Below, piece by piece: positions 20,357-31,678 of a stretch of DNA of 64,000 nt (position 1 is the stretch's first letter; the number at the start of each line of letters is the position of its first letter). The notes beneath the pieces were generated by a model. It had not been told where the DNA came from. It saw nothing but the letters and a program-made list of their open reading frames with translations, and did not search any database. This DNA comes from Heloderma charlesbogerti (Eukaryota; Chordata; Lepidosauria; Squamata; Helodermatidae), in NCBI GenBank assembly GCA_026122225.1, contig JANEZZ010001412.1:806001-870000 (forward strand). Direction: 5' to 3'. A program made the translations under genes and the position numbers.

Positions 20357-23300
20357 TTGTTGTTGTTGTTGTTGTTCAGTCGTTCAGTCGTGTCCGACTC
20401 TTCGTGACCCCATGGACCATAGCACGCCAGGCCTTCCTGTCCTGCGCTCTCTCCCGGAGCGTGCTCAAGTTCATATTCATTGCATTGGTGATGCTATCTA
20501 GCCATCTCATCCTCTGCCGTCCCCTTCTCCTTTTGCCTTCAGTCTTTCCCAGCATCAGGGTCTTTTCCAGGGAGTTTTCTCTTCGCATTAGGTGGCCAAA
20601 ATATTGGAGCTTCAGCTTCATTATCTGTCCTTCCAATGAGCAGTCAGGGTTGATTTCCTTTAGGATGGACTGATTTGACCTCCTTGCAGTCCAGGGGACT
20701 CGTAAGAGTCTTCTCCAGCACCACAGTTCGAAAGCATCAATTCTTCGGCGCTCAGCCTTCCTTATAGTCCAGCTCTCACAGCCATACATTACTACTGGGA
20801 AAACCATAGCTTTGATTAGACGGACCTTTGTCGGCAAGGTGATGTCTCTGCTTCTTACTATGCTGTCTAGGTTTGCCATAGCTTTCCTCCCAAGGAGCAA
20901 GCGTCTTTTAATTTCATGGCTACAGTCACCATCTGCGGTGATCTTGGAGCCCAAGAAAGTAAAATCTGTCACTGCTTCCATTTCTTCCCCTTCTATATGC
21001 CAGGAAGTGATAGGGCCAGATGACATGATCTTAGTTTTTTTAATGTTGAGTTTCAAACCAGCTTTTGCACTCTCCTCTTTCACCCTCAACAAGAGGCTCT
21101 TGAGATCCTCTTCGCTTTCTGCCATTAGGGTGGTATCGTCTGCATATCGGAGGTTGTTGATAATTCTCCCGGCAATCTTAATTCCGACCTCTGATTCATC
21201 CAATCCGGCATTTCTCATGATGTACTCTGCATATAAGTTAAATAAGCAGGGTGACAATATGCAGCCTTGTCGTACTCCTTTCCCAATTTTGAACCAATCG
21301 GTTGTTCCATGTCTGGTTCTTACTGTTGCTTCTTGACCCTCGTACAGGTTTCTCAGGAGACAGGTAAGGTGGTCTGGTACTCCCATCACTTTAAGAATTT
21401 GCCACAGTTTGTTGTGATCCACACAATCAAAGGCTTTAGCGTAGTCAATGAAGCAGAAATAGACGTTTTTCTGGAATTCTCTTGCTTTCTCCATGATGCA
21501 GCGAATGTTGGCGATTTGATCTCTAGTTCCTCTGCCTCTTCTAAACCCAGCTTGTACTTCCGGTAGTTCTCGGTTCGCATACTGCTGAAGCCTAGCTTGT
21601 AGGATTTTGAGCATCACCTTGCTGGCATGTGAAATGAGCGCAATTGTGCGGTAGTTTGAACACTCTTTGGCGTTGCCCTTCTTTGGAATTGGAATGTAAA
21701 CTGACCTTTTCCAGTCTTGTGGCCACTGTTGAGTGTTCCAGATTTGTTGGCATATTGAATGCAGCACTTTAACAGCATCATCTTTTAGGATTTTAAATAG
21801 CTCGGTTGGAATACTGTCATCTCCGCTAGCTTTGTTGTTACTAATGCTTCCTAAGGCCCACTTGACTTCACTCTCGAGGATGTCCGGCTCAAGTTCAGTG
21901 ACCGCACTATCATGGCTATCAGGGACATTCAGATCTTTCCTGTATAGTTCTTCTGTGTATTCTTGCCACCTCTTCTTAATCTCATCTGCTTCTGTTAGGT
22001 CCCTGCCTTCTTTGTCCTTTATCATGCCCGTCTTTGCACAAAACGTTCCCCTGAGATCTCCAATTTTCTTGAAGAGATCTCTAGTCTTTCCCATTCTGTT
22101 GTTTTCCTCGATTTCTTTGCATTGTTCATTTAAGAAGGCCTTCTTGTCTCTCCTTGCTATTCTCTGGAACTCTGCATTCAGTTGGGTATATCTTCCCCTT
22201 TCTCCCTTGCTTTTCACTTCCCTTCTTTCGTGAGCTACTTGTAAAGCCTCATCAGACAGCCACTTGGCTTTCTTGCATTTCTTTTTCTTTGGGATGGATT
22301 TCGTTGCTGCCTCCTGAACAATGTCACGGACCTCCATCCATAGTTCCTCAGGCACTCTGTCTATCAGGTCTAATCCCTGAAATCTATTCCTCACCTCCAC
22401 TGTATATTCATCAGGGATATGATTTAGGTCATACCTGAACGGTTTAGTGGTTTTCCCGACATTCTTCAATTTCAGCCGAAATTTTGCAAGAAGCAGCTCA
22501 TGATCTGAGCCACAGTCAGCTCCAGGTCTTGTTTTGACTGACTGTATGGAGCTTCTCCATCTTTGGCTGCAAAGGACATAATCAATCTGATTTCGATATT
22601 GACCATCTGGTGACGTCCATGTGTAGAGTCGCCTCTTGTGCTGTTGGAAAAGAGTGTTTGCTATGATCAGCATGTTCTCTTGGCAAAACTCTATTAGCTT
22701 TTGTCCTGCTTCATTTTGTACACCAAGGCCATGCCTGCCTGTTATCCCGGTGATTTCTTGACTTCCTACTTTAGCATTCCAATCCCCTATGATGAAGAGG
22801 ACATCTTTTTTTGGTTTTAGTTCTAGGAGGTGTTGTAGGTCTTCATAGAACCGATCAACCTCAGCTTCTTCGGCCTCAGTGGTTGGGGCATAGACTTGAA
22901 TTACTGTGATGTTGAATGGTTTGCCTTGGATTCGTACTGAGATCATTCTATCATTTTTAAGATTGTATCCCAGTACTGCTTTTCCCACCCTTTTGTTGAC
23001 TATGAGTGCTACTCCATTTCTTCTAAGGGATTCTTGCCCACAATAGTAGATACGATGGTCACCTGAATTAAATTCGCCCATGCCTGTCCATTTGAGTTCG
23101 CTGATTCCCAAGATGTCGATGTTCAATCTTGCCATCTCATGTTTGACCACCTCCAGCTTACCTTGATTCATTGATCTGACATTCCAGGTTCCTAAACAAT
23201 ATTGTTCTTTACAGCATCGGATTTTCTTTTCACCGCCAGACACATCCACAGCTGAGTGTCCTTTCGGGTTTGGCCCAGCCGCTTCACTCTTTCTGGTGCT

Positions 23301-23582
23301 ACTTGGAAATACCCTCTGCTCTTCCCCAGTAGCATATTGGACACCTTCCGACCTGAGGGGCTCATCTTCCGGCGTCATATCTTTTAGCCTTGTGATACGT
23401 TCCATGGGGTTTTCTTGGCAAGAATACTGGAGTGGGTTGCCATTTCCTTCTCCAGTGGACCACATTTTGTCAGAACTCTCTGCCATGACCTGTCCATCTT
23501 GGGTGGCCCTGCACGGCATAGCTTATGGCTTCACTGAGTTACGCAAGCCCCTTCGCCACAACAAGGCAGTGATCCATGAAGG
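20357..23582 (-). mobile_element. BovB (RTE clade) LINE, copy 2, complete
   Basis: A perfect 12-bp target duplication GGCCTTGGGTGG flanks the element at 20345-20356 and 23583-23594. The length is 3226 bp. The 3' end carries a short TGTTG-type simple tail (20357-20376, plus-strand view) and the 5' end is the same as in copy 1. One open frame fills almost all of it, from 23519 to 20376. Perfect flanks and an unbroken frame mean that the insertion is recent in evolutionary terms. Confidence 0.96.
20376..23519 (-). CDS. BovB endonuclease-reverse transcriptase, 1047 residues, intact
   Basis: This is the single protein of an RTE-clade LINE. The endonuclease nicks target DNA and the reverse transcriptase copies the LINE RNA from that nick. 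Endonuclease domain, residues 107-350: N113 in TWNVRS, E141 in SELKWTG, D246 and N248 in DWNAKVG, D313 in QIDYV, and SDH at 338-340; all expected catalytic residues are present. Reverse transcriptase, about 600-850: PIPKKG near 611, FIDYAKAFD at 691-699, RQGCILSP at 751-758, YADD at 793-796. The carboxyl end has the family's basic block (KRRRGRQRMRWLD) and ends KSRTRLND. The start chosen is the first Met of the frame; about 100 residues precede the endonuclease, and an internal Met (117) is another possible start. No upstream promoter is recognisable. Full frame and intact motifs suggest it could still be functional. Confidence 0.95.
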   Translation of the reverse strand: MPCRATQDGQVMAESSDKMWSTGEGNGNPLQYSCQENPMERITRLKDMTPEDEPLRSEGVQYATGEEQRVFPSSTRKSEAAGPNPKGHSAVDVSGGEKKIRCCKEQYCLGTWNVRSMNQGKLEVVKHEMARLNIDILGISELKWTGMGEFNSGDHRIYYCGQESLRRNGVALIVNKRVGKAVLGYNLKNDRMISVRIQGKPFNITVIQVYAPTTEAEEAEVDRFYEDLQHLLELKPKKDVLFIIGDWNAKVGSQEITGITGRHGLGVQNEAGQKLIEFCQENMLIIANTLFQQHKRRLYTWTSPDGQYRNQIDYVLCSQRWRSSIQSVKTRPGADCGSDHELLLAKFRLKLKNVGKTTKPFRYDLNHIPDEYTVEVRNRFQGLDLIDRVPEELWMEVRDIVQEAATKSIPKKKKCKKAKWLSDEALQVAHERREVKSKGERGRYTQLNAEFQRIARRDKKAFLNEQCKEIEENNRMGKTRDLFKKIGDLRGTFCAKTGMIKDKEGRDLTEADEIKKRWQEYTEELYRKDLNVPDSHDSAVTELEPDILESEVKWALGSISNNKASGDDSIPTELFKILKDDAVKVLHSICQQIWNTQQWPQDWKRSVYIPIPKKGNAKECSNYRTIALISHASKVMLKILQARLQQYANRELPEVQAGFRRGRGTRDQIANIRCIMEKAREFQKNVYFCFIDYAKAFDCVDHNKLWQILKVMGVPDHLTCLLRNLYEGQEATVRTRHGTTDWFKIGKGVRQGCILSPCLFNLYAEYIMRNAGLDESEVGIKIAGRIINNLRYADDTTLMAESEEDLKSLLLRVKEESAKAGLKLNIKKTKIMSSGPITSWHIEGEEMEAVTDFTFLGSKITADGDCSHEIKRRLLLGRKAMANLDSIVRSRDITLPTKVRLIKAMVFPVVMYGCESWTIRKAERRRIDAFELWCWRRLLRVPWTARRSNQSILKEINPDCSLEGQIMKLKLQYFGHLMRRENSLEKTLMLGKTEGKRRRGRQRMRWLDSITNAMNMNLSTLRERAQDRKAWRAMVHGVTKSRTRLND

Positions 23583-23875
23583 GGCCTTGGGTGGTAGGTG
23601 TTCCCTAACCTAGAACAGCTACTCACCAGCAAAAACAAGCCACATAACAGAAACACAAACACAGACTATGCAATAAACCCAGATGCCAACTACATCTCCA
23701 GATCTACTCAGGTAACATTATTACAAGACCTAATAATATCAATTGCAACAACAAAGGTTCATTCACCTGCTCATCTTCCCACAACATAATATATACTATC
23801 ATCTTCTAGATAGGACAAACAGGCCAGTCTCTATGCAAAAGAACCAGTGGAGATAAATCTGACATCAGAAATGAA

Positions 23876-24234
23876 TAGGGATGTACAGATTTTGTTAAAT
23901 CTGTTCTGTCTGTGTTTCGGAGATTTTCAGACATTTTCCATTCTGTCATCCGCTCATTGATGGAATCTGATTTTTTGTATGAGAATTTAGTTCCTTTGCA
24001 AATGCACATTTGCGTACGTGTGCATTAGTTAATGCCCACTAGCGGAAATGCACACTGGATTTGCAAATGAACAGAATTGCACAAATCCCCCTCACTCCCA
24101 AAGTAAAAAAATGGTCTGCACATCTACAGAATCCACAGGACTCAGAAAGAGCCAGTCCTCTGCAGAATCCACAGGTTGCATTCACAGAAATCCAAACTCA
24201 TTTGAATCTGTTGCGGATCTCTCTGACATCCGTA
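23876..24234. mobile_element. hAT-like element, TAGGGATG family (359 bp)
   Basis: It starts TAGGGATGTACAGATTT and ends GACATCCGTA. Flanks GAAATGAA (23868-23875) and GAAATGGC (24235-24242) agree at six of eight positions. The interior has GCAAATGCACATTTGCG and is related to the element at 47301-47581, which has GCAAATGCACATTAGC in it. No coding capacity. Confidence 0.75.
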
Positions 24235-25004
24235 GAAATGGCAATATTCAAAAACAAGCGGGGATACATTTCAGCCTCCCAGGACACTCTGCTGCTGACC
24301 TCAAATTCTTTAACCTGGCAATTCTACAACAAAAGAACTTCAAAGGCAGACTCCAGCATGAAATTGCTGAATTACAATTTATCAATAAGGTGAGGTCTAC
24401 CACACATGGTCCCAATTGGAATAGCAGGTTCTAAAGCTCATTAACATACCAATGTGGGGATGATCATCACCTATGGTCACTGTAATGACTCTACAGACAT
24501 TTAAGCTTTAACGTAACTGTCACTTCTGTACTGTTTGTATTTTATTTCCCTCTGACTTCACTACTTACAGTTCCTGGTCAGGGTGCGTGCGTGCACACAC
24601 GCGCACATCTGCCAACTCAGGGCACTGCTTTGTGCATCTGATGAAGTGAACTCTCATCCACAAAAGTTTCTGCCATAATGTGTTCATCTTTAAGGTACCA
24701 TACAGTGCTTTGTCATTTTTGCTGCAACAGACTAAGATGGCTACCTCGTGGGAGTGTCTTCTGTCCACAGCTTCAAGTGGCTTGCTACAAAGGACAGACG
24801 AACTGAGATCGGGAAGCTCTGGTTCTAGCCCCTGCTGCTCCTGACAGTGTATAATTGATTACCTGTGCAGATTTGACCTTATTTCCTGAAATAAAAAGAC
24901 CTATAGCTCCCTTCTGCCCCCAGGATGTGGCTTGACAAGACAGACCTCCCTGCATGGGGTTGCAACTGCCTGAAACTTCAGTGGCTGCCTGAAAGCGCTG
25001 GATC
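24235..25004. other. Old interspersed repeat within otherwise unrecognised sequence
   Basis: At 24632-24748 the pattern CATCTGATGAAGTGAACT, AAGGTACCATACAGTGCT and ACAGACTAAGATGGCTACC matches a repeat that I know from many amniote genomes, but cannot name. The rest shows nothing that I recognise, apart from a GTGCGTGCGTGCACACACGCGCAC run at about 24582-24606. Confidence 0.45.
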
Positions 25005-25055
25005 ACAGAATCATAGAATCATAGAATAGTAGGGTTGGGAGAGGCCTTTCAGTTT
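25005..25055 (-). repeat. CR1 3'-end fragment
   Basis: ATCATAGAATCATAGAATAG followed by TAGGGTTGGGAGAGGCC is the CR1 terminal repeat plus the first bases of the 3' end. The rest of the LINE is missing. Confidence 0.75.
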
Positions 25056-25164
25056 CCACTTTGATGTCATTTGCGCTAGGTAAAAATCAGTGCAACACAA
25101 CTTTACGTGGAGACAACATTACTGAGCACTTAGCACTTCAAATACTGGCAACACTATATACGTC

Positions 25165-27595
25165 ATAGAATCATAGAACAGAATCATAGAATAGTAGGGT
25201 TGGAAGGGGCCTACAAGGTCATCAAGTCCAACCCCCTGCTCAATACAGGAATCCAAGTCAGACCATCCCTGACAGATGGCTGTCCAGCCTCGTCTTGAAG
25301 GCCTCCAGTGTGGGAGAGCCCACCATCTCCCTAGGGAATTGGTTCCATTGTCGTATTGCTCTAATGGTCAGGAAGTTTGTCCTGATGTTCAGCCAGAATC
25401 TGGCTTCCTGTAACTTGAGCCCATGATTCCGTGTCCTGCACTCTGGGATGATCGAGAAGAGATCTTGGCCTTCCTCTCTGTGACAACCTTTCAAGTACTT
25501 GAAGAGCGCTATCCTATCACCCCTCAGTCTTCTCTTCTCAAGGCTAAACATGCCAAGTTCTTTCAGTTTCTCTTCATAGGGCTTTGTTTCCAGTCCCCTG
25601 ATCATCTTTGTTGCCCTCCTCTGAACCCTCTCCCGTTTGTCTGCCTCCTTCTTCAAGTGTAGTGCCCAGAACTGGACACAGTGCTCCAGATGAGGCCTAA
25701 CCAGTGCTGAGTAGAGGGGAACTAGTACTTCCCGGGATTTGGAAGCTATGCTTCTATTAATGCAGCCCAAAATGGCATTGGCCTTTTTTGCAGCCACATC
25801 ACATTGTTGGCTCATATTCAGCTTGTGATCGACAACAATTCCAAGATCCTTCTCACTTGTAGTGTTGTTGAGCCATGTATCCCCCATCTTGTAACTGTGC
25901 ATTTGGTTTCTTTTTCCTAGGTGCAGAACTTGGCATTTATCCCTATTAAATGTCATTCTGTTGTTTCCTGCCAAGCGCTCCAGTCTATCAAGATCACTTT
26001 GCATTTTGTTTCTGTCTTCCAAAGTATTAGCTATCCCGCCCAATTTTGTGTCATCTGCAAATATGACCAGCATTCCCTGCACCTCCTCCTCCAAGTCATT
26101 AATTAAAATGTTGAAGAGCACGGGGCCCAGGACTGAGCCCCGCTCATTACCTCTCCCCAGTTTGAGAAGATCCCATTGATAAGCACTCTTTGAGTCCGAT
26201 TCTGTAGCCAACTGTGGATCCACCGGATCGTTGTTTCATCTAGCCCACTTTGAGCTAGTTTGCTCATCAAGGTATCATGGGGCACTTTGTTGAAAGCTTT
26301 GCTGAAGTTGAGGTATATGATGTCCACAGCATTCCCACAGTCCACAAGGGAGGTTACTTGATCAAAAAATGAGATGAGATTCTTCTGGCAGGATTTGTTC
26401 TTGACAAATCCATGTTGGCTTCGAGTAATCACTGCATTGTTTTCAAGGTGCTTCCAGATGGATTGCTTTATCATCTGCTCCAGAATTTTCCCAGGGATTG
26501 ATGTCAGACTGACTGGTCTGTAGTTCCCAAGTTCCTCCTTTTTGCCCTTTTTGAACAACATTAGCCCTCCTCCAGTCATCTGGCACTTCCCCCATCCTCC
26601 ATGATTTCTCAAAGAGAATAGACAGTGGCTCTGAGAGTTCTTCTGCCAGTTCCTGTATTACTCTAGGATGCAGTTCATCTGGCCCTGGAGATCTGAACTC
26701 AATCAAAGTCATTAGGTGTTCCTTGACCATATGCCTATTGATCTCAAGCTGCAATCCTGCCCTTTCAGCCTGTACTTCACCTTTGCCAGAGGGGTCATAG
26801 ACCGTCTTTTGGGAGAAGACTGAGCCAAAGTAGGAATTGAGCACCTCTGCCTTTTCTTTGTCATCTGTTATCATTTTGCTATCCTTATTTAATAGCTGAA
26901 CCACCATTTCTTTCCTCTGTCTTTTACTATACACATAGCTGAAGAAAAGCCTTTTTGTTGCTTTTAGCATCCCTCGCTAACTGCAGCTTGTTCTCAGCTT
27001 CCTGACGCCATCCCTGCAATTCTGTGCTACCTGCCTGTACTCTTCCTTTGTTACTTGGCCTTCTCTCCACTTCCTGTATGTGTCCTTTTTTGTTTTCAGG
27101 TCATCCCTAAGCTTTTTGTGAAGCCACATTGGCTTCTTCTGTTGTCTTCCACCTTTTCTTCTTGTTGGAATTGTTTGTAATTGTGCCTTGAGAATTTCCT
27201 TTTTTAAAAGCTCCCACCCATCTTGGACTCCTTTTGTCATTAGAGTCACTTGCCATGGGACCTTACTGATCATTGTTCTGAGTTTATGAAAATCAGCTTT
27301 CCTAAAATCCAGGGTACACGTTTGGCTATACTTGGCTTTTGCTTCCCTTAGAACCAAGAACTCAAGTACAACATGGTCGTTTTCCCCCAGAGTTCCTGTA
27401 ACTGCTACTTTATCCACTTGATCTGTTGGTTAGGATCAAGTCAAGGATAGCCGATCCTCTAGCTCCTTCCTCTACTTTCTGTAGGAGGAAGTTATCCATC
27501 ACACAAGTTTCCTGGAGGGGCTATATTTTGCAGAATCTGTCTCCCAACAAATATCGGGGAAATTGAAGTCCCCCATTACTACTACAATATATCAC
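25165..27595 (-). mobile_element. CR1 LINE, long 5'-truncated copy
   Basis: The 3' end is at 25165 (ATCATAGAATAG terminal repeat, minus strand). The copy runs back to about 27595, where the minus strand encodes GDFNFPDICW, part of the CR1 endonuclease. It is about 2.4 kb of an element usually over 4 kb, so the 5' half is missing. It is similar in the overlap to the CR1 at 12947-14190. Confidence 0.9.
25258..27417 (-). pseudogene. CR1 endonuclease/reverse-transcriptase pseudogene
   Basis: Four overlapping minus-strand frames are needed. They are 26977-27417 (linker: TCTLDFRKADFHKLR, then KPMWLHKKL), 26443-26970 (fingers: LKATKRLFFSYV, DELHPRVIQELAEEL), 26103-26612 (RPVSLTSIPGKILEQMI, YLNFSKAFNKVPHD) and 25258-26223 (SVLGPVLFNILINDLEEE, IFADDTKLGG, then the full carboxyl end). 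The catalytic FADD is kept. Frame changes at about 26970, 26500 and 26150 inactivate it. In CR1 LINEs this protein nicks DNA and copies the LINE RNA. Confidence 0.88.
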
Positions 27596-28435
27596 AGCCC
27601 TTGGTTTTAAAGTGACCCTACTTGCCTTGAACCCTCAGACTGGGGTGTGTGCTAACAATCCAAATAAGCAAACAAGTTAATTGGACCTACAAGTGAAAGT
27701 ACAGTTTTATAGATGCTTTGACTTGAACGTATCAGACAATTGCATTTGCAACCTTAAATTAAGACGGCAATCCTATACACACTTACCTGGGTGGGAGTAG
27801 GTCTGATCAGACTTCCTTCCAAGTAGGCATGCACAGGATTGCACCAGAAAGCTCTAAAAAATAAGCTCAGGGGAGGTCATTTTGCCATCCTCTGCATTCT
27901 GAAAGAGCCAACCCTGCTTTTCCTTCTTTTGATGACAGAAATAAAGAAATAAAACCCTGTCTTCCTGGATTTTGGAATCAGCTATCACGATGTGTCATAC
28001 ATGGTAAGTTTGCCTATTCATAACTCATAGGCTTGATTACGTCAATTACCTAGACCAAAATTGCTGACATGTGCAAGGCTGCAACTGTTTCAGGATGAGA
28101 ACGGGTATCATGCCGACACTCGCGCTGCTGACTCTCCCTGGAATATCACTTCATATTCAGAGGCTCATTCCTCATCATTAAACTGCTTCATCAGAACAGC
28201 TCATAGTATCTGAAGGACCAACTTACCTGTGCCATGACGGCTCCAGTCCACTGCCAAACTCAAATATGAATTCTGTACCTCCTGCTGGTTCCAGGATTTG
28301 GTCTTCATGTCCAGCAGCCTGCAGATCTGAAACTCACTCCCTGAGGAGGCAAGTATAGGCAAATACCTCAGACAGAGCAGACTGTAATTAAGAGCCTTTA
28401 CCTCACAGGCGTCTGTCCCATAGCTATTGTTCCAT
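27596..28435. other. Short MITE fragment in otherwise unrecognised sequence
   Basis: 27765-27855 has GGCAATCCTATACACACTTACCTGG and GGCATGCACAGGATTGCACC, a member of the GTAAGTCCCATTG family with a changed middle. The remainder shows no gene and no repeat that I can name. Confidence 0.5.
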
Positions 28436-28580
28436 TACAGGGATGGACAACTTGTTGCCCTCCCGATATTTGGGCCTACTCCTCCCATCAGCCCTAGCCA
28501 CCATAGCCAATGGTGAGGCATGATGGGGTTGTATGACAAAACATCTGGAGAGCCAGATGTTGCACCTTCCTGCACATGTT
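28436..28580. repeat. Palindromic CAACTTGTTGCCCTCC repeat
   Basis: Begins ACAGGGATGGACAACTTGTTGCCCTCC and ends ACATCTGGAGAGCCAGATGTTGCACC, with CCATAGCCAATGGTGAGGCATGATGGGG inside. Same family as 5188-5328. Confidence 0.65.
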
Positions 28581-29016
28581 GCCCCTCTGGGTTTCAGTCA
28601 GAACCAAGTAGCACTCTAAGGAGTTCTGAATGAAACCTGGAGTAGATTCACTACCCCACTGACATCAGAACCACCAGTCTCCACAGCTCCTGCATGATTA
28701 CTGTATAAAAAAGACTATTTTATGAGCTGTAATGCTACAGATTTGAATAAAGCCTCAGTGGAACTTCTTCTTCCCCCTTCTTCATAATCTTTTATGTTCC
28801 TCCACCCCATAACTACATGATATATTACATCCTATACATTGATTGCCTCTCCCTACTTCTGCCAAAATGGCAAGAACTTTCATTATGCCACTTTCCCCAT
28901 GCAGCGCATATCAAATACTGTTGCTGTCCCAGAGTTTGTAACAGTTTTGGACTAAACAATACCCCCAAACAAACAAAAACTGAGCAGACCCATTGAAATC
29001 AATTGGCTTAAACGTA
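28581..29016. other. No gene; fragment of palindromic MITE at the right end
   Basis: 28981-29016 has GCAGACCCATTGAAATCAATTGG, part of the AGTAGACCCATT family. It was the landing site of the next LINE. The rest is not recognised. Confidence 0.45.
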
Positions 29017-29027
29017 CCTAAAACTGT

Positions 29028-30172
29028 ATGTTCATGGAACGAGAATTGCCAGATGTACAAGCTGGGTTTAGAAAAGGCAGAGGAACTAGAGACCAAATTG
29101 CTAATATCCACTGGATAATGGAGAAAGCCAGGGAGTTTCAGAAAAACATCTATTTCTGTTTTATTGACTATTCTAAAGCCTTTGACTGTGTGGATCATCA
29201 CAAATTGTGGCAAGTTCTTGGTGGGATGGGGATACCAAGTCATCTTGTCTGCCTCCTGTGGAATCTGTATAACAACCAAGTAGCAACAGTAAGAACAGAC
29301 CACGGAACAACGGACTGGTTTAAGATTGGGAAAGGAGTACGGCCGGGTTGTATACTCTCACCCTACCTATTCAACCTGTACGCAGAAGACATCATGCGAC
29401 GTGCTGGGCTTGATGAAGCCAAGGCTGGAGTTAAAATCTCTGGAAGAAACATTAACAATCTCAGATATGCAGATGATACCACTTTGATGGCTGAAAGCGA
29501 GGAGAAGCTGAGGAACCTTATGATGAAGGTGAAAGAAGAAACTGCAAAAGCTGGGTTGCAGTTAAACCTCAAAAAAACCAAGATTATGGCAACCAGCTTG
29601 ATTGAGAACTGGCAAATAGAGGGATGTGGAAGCAGTGACAGACTTTGTCTTTCTAGGTGCAAAAATTACTGCAGATGCTGACTGGCAGCCAGGAAATCAG
29701 AAGACATTTACTTCTTGGGAGGACAGCAATGACAAACTTGATAAAATAGTGAAGAGCAGAGACATCACAGTGACAACAAAGGTCCGCATAGTTGGTATTC
29801 CTCGTAGTAACCTATGGCTGCGAGAGCTGGACCATAAGGAAGGCTGAGCGAAGGAAGATAGATGCTTTTGAACTGTGGTGCTGGAGGAAAATTCTGAGAG
29901 TGCCTTGGACTGCAAGAAGATCAAACCAGTCCATACTCCAGGAAATAAAGCCAGACTGCTCACTTGAGGGAATGATCTTAAAGGCAAAACTGAAGTACTT
30001 TGGCCACATCATGAGAAGACAGGATACCCTGGAGAAGATGCTGATGCTAGGGAAAGTGGAAGGCAAAAGGAAGAGGGGCCGACCAAGGGCAAGGTGGATG
30101 GATGATATTCTGGAGGTGACGGACTCGACCTTGGGGGAACTGGGGGTGGTGACGGCCGACAGGAAGCTCTGA
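29028..30172 (+). pseudogene. RTE reverse-transcriptase fragment
   Basis: The first frame (29028-29681) starts inside the LINE protein and covers VQAGFRKGRGTRDQIAN, FIDYSKAFD (residues 45-53), RPGCILSP (BovB has RQGCILSP) and YADD at 147-150. After a frame change near 29620, a second frame continues with EAVTDFVFLGAKITAD, and after another near 29800 a third with YGCESWTIRKAERRKIDAFELWCWRKILRVPWTARR to the end. It has no endonuclease. It is inactive; its value is as a marker for a second RTE lineage. Confidence 0.85.
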
Positions 30173-30237
30173 CGTGGGCTGGTCCATGAAGTCACGAAGA
30201 GTCGGAAGTGACTGACCAAATAAACAACAACAACAAC
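29028..30237 (+). mobile_element. RTE-clade LINE (related to BovB), 5'-truncated
   Basis: Flanks CCTAAAACTGT (29017-29027) and CCTAAAACCGT (30238-30248) differ at one base and mark a target duplication. The end has GTCACGAAGAGTCGGA, then a TAAACAACAACAA tail. The same 16-base word is found at the 3' end of both BovB copies. The protein is clearly diverged from BovB (many substitutions in the shared region), so it is a separate RTE lineage. Confidence 0.85.
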
Positions 30238-30248
30238 CCTAAAACCGT

Positions 30249-30605
30249 GGTGATGTTGTGATCACACAGGTTTAACCCTTATTAGAATCATACATTCTGC
30301 TTTCTATGTAAAAACTACTCATTAGACATGAAGCCTTATTTGAAACCATTTTCTCTAAAAGCTTAACCTTGTGTACAATGCATATCTATTTTAATGATGG
30401 ATTATACCCCACCTTTCTACCAAGGAAATGGCACTCAAAGCAGCTGACAAAAAACCCCTAAAATTTAACACAAAGCTTCATTAAAACAATTGTAAAACAA
30501 ATACTTTAAAAGCACAATTAAAAACACAACAATAAAAGAATGAAGAATCTCTGTCAACAGAAATGTGAGGGAGTCAGACTGCAGCCAATTAGGTAATTAC
30601 TACAC
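30249..30605. repeat. Decayed LINE 3' tail (30395-30530)
   Basis: ATTATACCCCACCTTTCTACC followed by A-rich sequence (AAACACAACAATAAAAG) resembles the tail of L2-type LINEs. The other bases of the interval are not recognised. Confidence 0.4.
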
Positions 30606-31065
30606 CATGAGAACATAAGAAGAGCCATGCTGGATCAGACCAGGAGTTTATCTAGTCCAGCATTCTGTTCACACAGTGGCCAACTAGCTGTTGACCGGGA
30701 ACCCACAACCAGGGCATGAGTGCAACAGCACCCTCCCACCCAAGTTCCCCAGCAACTGGTGTACATAGGCTCACTGCCTCTGGTTCTGGAGGTAGCACAT
30801 AGCCATCAGTACTAGTAGCCATCGTTAGCCTTCTCCTCCATGAATTTGTCCAATCCCCTTTTAAAGCCATCCAAATTGGTGGCCATCACTATGCCTTGTG
30901 GTAGCGAATTCTATAGTGTAACTATGTGCTGTGTGAAGAAGTACTTCTTTTTATCTGTCCTGAATCTCCCACCAATCAGCTTCATAGGATGACCCCAGGT
31001 TCTAGTATTTTGAGAGCGGGAGAAAAATGTCCCTCTCTCCAAAAGATGAGAAAGATCTTGGGCCT
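30606..31065 (-). repeat. CR1-group LINE 3' region, reverse orientation
   Basis: It has GAACATAAGAAGAGCC, CTGGATCAGACCAGG and, later, CATGAATTTGTCCAATCCCC, CTGTGTGAAGAAGTACTTC and CCAATCAGCTTCATAGGATGA. This order is known in reptile CR1-group copies, where the last part belongs to the end of the reverse-transcriptase frame. A shorter copy is at 38022-38225. Assignment to CR1 is from memory of the family layout. Confidence 0.6.
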
Positions 31066-31356
31066 ATCTTCCAAGATCCCAGTGATTACTCATCTTCTCA
31101 GTCTTGCACAATGTCCAAGTAGTGCATCTTCCTTTGGGAGGGGGAGGAGGGTCTCCATTAAGTACCCTTGAAGCCCCCATAGGTGCTAGGGCCAGTGATG
31201 CTAGGGCCACTTCTGAGGACATTTCATTCAGTTCTGGTGTGTCCTGTCATAGAGGTAGCCAAGAAAGACACACACATTCATTGTCTCCAGGAATTGTCAA
31301 TGTGATCACTGTACATTATTAGATTTGATACTTGTGGACTCAGGTACATTATTAGA
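31066..31356. other. No recognised feature
   Basis: Open frames of 70-80 codons overlap here on the plus strand but have no domain. Confidence 0.4.
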
Positions 31357-31678
31357 GTGGCCATGTAGGAATTGTGTTTCTTCTTTTTTGGCATCATCAA
31401 AAAAAGAGGACAAAAGAGGGTGCAAGTTTGCATAAAGTTTGCACTTGCTAATTTCTATGCATAGATGCAAATTTAGAAGTTATTATTATAAGTTGAATAG
31501 AAATACAGTAAATCTTACCATAGTGCAGAAGACTGTGACCAGATGACCTGCGTGCCTGCCTGTTCAGGTGCTCCCCGTGGATGGGCAATAGTTCCAATGG
31601 TTCATTATCTTTAACCTGGAACTGGATAGGGAAGCCCTTCAAATAGAGGACAGTATCTCAAAGAGCACACATGGCCAC
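31357..31678. repeat. Non-autonomous DNA element with GTGGCCATGT ends
   Basis: GTGGCCATGT at 31357-31366 and ACATGGCCAC at 31669-31678 are exact inverted repeats. The inside is AT-rich on the left. No clear target duplication and no transposase. Confidence 0.5.

Noticed and set aside
21733..22233. 166-codon plus-strand frame rich in Ser and Leu
   Set aside because: Antisense shadow of the BovB protein; no domain of its own.
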